Source: an uncultured Flavobacteriales bacterium (lineage in GTDB: Bacteria > Bacteroidota > Bacteroidia > CAIKAF01). Taken from it: a stretch of 7,807 nt of DNA. This document shows, piece after piece, positions 5,949 to 7,807 of this stretch (positions are counted from its first letter, which is position 1; every line of letters begins with the position of its first letter). The translations under genes and the position numbers were made by a program. The notes under the pieces were generated by a model. That model saw nothing but the letters and a program-made list of their open reading frames with translations. It was not told the DNA's origin and ran no database searches. The stretch is taken from the NCBI GenBank assembly GCA_937925455.1, contig CALEWF010000159.1, positions 1 to 7,807 of the forward strand. The letters run 5' to 3'.

Positions 5949-6084
5949 TTGTCTTGTTTTAATTTTAACCGGCTTTCCGATATTTTGCCCTCCTGGCAGG
6001 ATGTTCGTGGAGGGCAGCATATCGTCTGCCATTGGTTTGACATAATTTTAATAGTCCTGAACATCCTCCCCTTAGAAAAGGACT
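5949..6084 (-). promoter_or_regulatory. Structured rpsA mRNA leader with hairpin and long-range pairing
   Basis: Read on the minus strand, this leader holds: (1) AGTCCT (6084-6079) and AGGACT (6058-6053), able to close a 20-nt loop; (2) AGGATGTTC (6067-6059) inside that loop; (3) a perfect 8-bp hairpin, TGCCCTCC (6016-6009) with GGAGGGCA (5993-5986), with a 15-nt loop; (4) GAACATCCT (6006-5998) in that loop, fully complementary to element 2. Elements 2 and 4 can thus form a pseudoknot or kissing loops. A competing stem, GGCAG (6030-6026) with CTGCC (6017-6013), shares bases with the hairpin's 5' arm. Two GGAGG-like segments (6071-6065 and 5993-5988) lie within these structures. Autoregulation of bS1 through its own leader is known in enterobacteria; whether this unrelated-looking leader does the same is inference. 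Confidence 0.5.
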
Positions 6085-6085
6085 G

Positions 6086-6093
6086 CAAAAATA
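6086..6093 (-). promoter_or_regulatory. Probable rpsA promoter -7 box (TATTTTTG)
   Basis: On the minus strand TATTTTTG (6093-6086) fits the Bacteroidota -7 consensus TAnnTTTG exactly. It sits in the argS-rpsA gap, which supports a dedicated rpsA transcript. No good TTTG is seen at the expected -33 spacing. If used, transcription would begin near 6084-6078, at or inside the first arm of the leader hairpin, so that hairpin may be incomplete. No terminator is visible after argS, so read-through from argS is also possible. Confidence 0.45.
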
Positions 6094-6149
6094 ACAACTT
6101 TGACTGTAAATTCCTAAAAATTAAATAGAAAAAGGTGATTTGAATGAGC

Positions 6150-7807
6150 TTACATTCGCTCTGGTGCTTCTATGCCTAGTAAATACAATGCTTTTTGTAT
6201 GGTTCTTCCAGTTTGGGCAGTAAGCAACAGTCTAAACTGTCTTGCATGAGTATCTTCTTCTTTCAAGACTTTATAGTCATGATAAAAATTACTGAATAAG
6301 CAAGCTAACTCATACACATAATTTGCAATTAACGCCGGGCTATACATCGTTCCGGCTTCATTCACAACCAACGGAAACTGTGCTATCCATCGAATCAATT
6401 GTGATTCCTTTTGGTTGGGCGTGTAGTTGTTGTTCTCTTCTTCATGTACATCAATAGCTAATCCCATTTGAACTGCATTGCGAAGCAATGATTGCGTTCT
6501 GGCATGTATATATTGAATAAATGGCCCTGTATTCCCATTAAAATCTATAGATTCATAAGGATTGAATATCATTTTCTTTTTAGGATCAACTTTTAGGATA
6601 AAGTATCGAAGTGCCCCAATTCCAATTTGTTTGTATATTTCTTCTTTTTTACTTTCATCCACTTCACTCAATTTGCCTTGTTCATTCGCCGTTTCTTTAG
6701 CAATTTTAATTACATCTTCTATTAAATCGTCTGCATCTACTACTGTTCCTTCTCGGCTTTTCATTTTACCGGTTGGTAATTCTACCATTCCGTAGGAAAG
6801 ATGATATAACTTATCTGATGCTTTCATTCCTAATCTACGTAATATTTCAAAAAGTACTTTGAAATGATAATCCTGTTCGTTTCCTACTACATAAATTGAA
6901 CGATCAAATTCAAAATCTTTTTGTTTTTGGTATGCTAAAGCAATATCCTGAGTAATGTAAACCGTAGTTCCATTGCTTCGTAATACCAACTTTTCATCTA
7001 AGCCAACATCGGTAAGGTCAATCCAAACAGAACCATCTGGTTTTTGAAAAAAAACTCCTTTTTCTAACCCTTCTTTTACGGTTTGCCTACCTAAATTATA
7101 TACATCAGATTCGTAGTAAAACTTATCAAATTTTAAATCAAGCATTTTGTAAGTTTGCTCTACCCCCTCATAAAACCAGCCATTCATAGTTTTCCAAAGA
7201 GCTACAACTTCTTCATCTCCGGCTTCCCAACGAACTGTTAAATCGGCTATTTCTTTTTCCAGAGGGTTTTGTTTTTTTGCTTCTTCTTCTGATAAACCTT
7301 GGGCTTTTAATTCTTCTAGGGCTTTTTTACTTAGTTCGTTATAAGCAACATAGTAATCGCCTACCAGTTTGTCCCCTTTAATTCCCGAACTCTCCGGTGT
7401 TAGTTTTTTTTCGCTTCGTAAATATGCTAACATTGACTTTGATATGTTAGTCCCCCGATCGTTATATAAACATACTTGATATACTTTATGCCCGTTAGCT
7501 TCGAGGATTCTTGACAAGGAAAACCCTAGAAAAATATTTCGTAAATGCCCTAAGTGAAGGGGCTTATTTGTATTTGGAGAAGGATATTCAATAATAACAT
7601 TTTCAGATTTTTCATCATATTTACTTACACCAAAACTTTCATTGTTTGCAATCTCAGAAAGTAAATGGTTCCAGTATGATTTTTTTAACTCTAAATTTAA
7701 AAAACCTTTAACGATGTTAAAATTTTCAATACGAGAATCTAATGATAACAATCCGTTTCCAACGGCTTCTCCTAATTGCTGTGGATTCATTCCCAGTTTT
7801 TTAACAA
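6150..7807 (-). CDS. argS: Arginyl-tRNA synthetase, 5' end missing
   Basis: This class I enzyme attaches arginine to tRNA(Arg) in the cytoplasm, using ATP. The frame stays open to the window edge: the codons before the ATG at 7790 read VKKLG, which continues the N-terminal tRNA-binding domain, so that ATG is internal. About 50 N-terminal residues are missing compared with the usual ~595. Numbered from that Met, the HIGH motif appears as HLGH at 79-82 within SPNTNKPLHLGHLRN. The KMSKS-equivalent loop is KMKSREGT at 342-349, the usual degenerate form in this family. VVGNEQDYHF is at 301-310, and the DALR anticodon-binding domain starts at about 430 and ends in the typical LLGIEAPERM. All visible catalytic signatures are intact. 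rpsA follows downstream on the same strand after a gap of about 200 bp that holds its leader. Confidence 0.96.
   Translation of the reverse strand, partial: VKKLGMNPQQLGEAVGNGLLSLDSRIENFNIVKGFLNLELKKSYWNHLLSEIANNESFGVSKYDEKSENVIIEYPSPNTNKPLHLGHLRNIFLGFSLSRILEANGHKVYQVCLYNDRGTNISKSMLAYLRSEKKLTPESSGIKGDKLVGDYYVAYNELSKKALEELKAQGLSEEEAKKQNPLEKEIADLTVRWEAGDEEVVALWKTMNGWFYEGVEQTYKMLDLKFDKFYYESDVYNLGRQTVKEGLEKGVFFQKPDGSVWIDLTDVGLDEKLVLRSNGTTVYITQDIALAYQKQKDFEFDRSIYVVGNEQDYHFKVLFEILRRLGMKASDKLYHLSYGMVELPTGKMKSREGTVVDADDLIEDVIKIAKETANEQGKLSEVDESKKEEIYKQIGIGALRYFILKVDPKKKMIFNPYESIDFNGNTGPFIQYIHARTQSLLRNAVQMGLAIDVHEEENNNYTPNQKESQLIRWIAQFPLVVNEAGTMYSPALIANYVYELACLFSNFYHDYKVLKEEDTHARQFRLLLTAQTGRTIQKALYLLGIEAPERM

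Noticed and set aside
5199..6045. Plus-strand frames of 108 and 105 codons opposite rpsA
   Set aside because: They are antisense shadows of conserved S1 coding sequence. The plus-strand frame at 6562-6795 opposite argS is rejected for the same reason.

Overview
The window looks like chromosomal DNA of a member of the Bacteroidota, most likely near the Chitinophagales/Sphingobacteriales (inference). The grounds are: ribosomal protein S1 and arginyl-tRNA synthetase sequences of the Bacteroidota type, start codons preceded by A-rich DNA instead of Shine-Dalgarno sites, a TAnnTTTG-type -7 box before rpsA, and AT-rich coding DNA with Sec signal peptides on the two exported proteins.

Layout. Bases 2-199 are the last 65 codons of an unidentified, very AT-rich gene (+). 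Bases 200-776 hold no gene. They carry two full palindromic repeats (269-335, 345-415), an associated direct-repeat module (420-550), a solitary repeat arm (554-581) and a possible promoter (635-664). Bases 777-3567 are a two-gene unit (+): an exported CocE/NonD-type serine hydrolase with a complete catalytic triad, then, overlapping it by 17 bp, an exported protein that looks like a small outer-membrane beta-barrel. Bases 3568-4139 are a gene-free convergent region. It holds a G+C-rich island (about 3601-3791), a third copy of the palindromic repeat with the same accompanying module, and a strong intrinsic terminator (4078-4114). On the minus strand follow rpsA (4140-5948, frame open to 6032), its leader with its own probable promoter, and argS (6150 to the window end, 5' end missing).

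How the genes relate. argS and rpsA are housekeeping translation genes in the same orientation. rpsA probably has its own promoter and ends at the terminator. The hydrolase and barrel protein are probably co-transcribed and translationally coupled, which suggests a shared envelope role, but the substrate cannot be read from sequence.

The most interesting signals are non-coding. The rpsA leader contains a perfect 8-bp hairpin whose loop is complementary over 9 nt (11 of 12 with flanks) to a segment further upstream, a pseudoknot or kissing-loop arrangement suited to autoregulation by S1. A composite repeat family is present at two intergenic sites about 3.5 kb apart. I found no CRISPR array, tRNA, rRNA, transposase or defence system.
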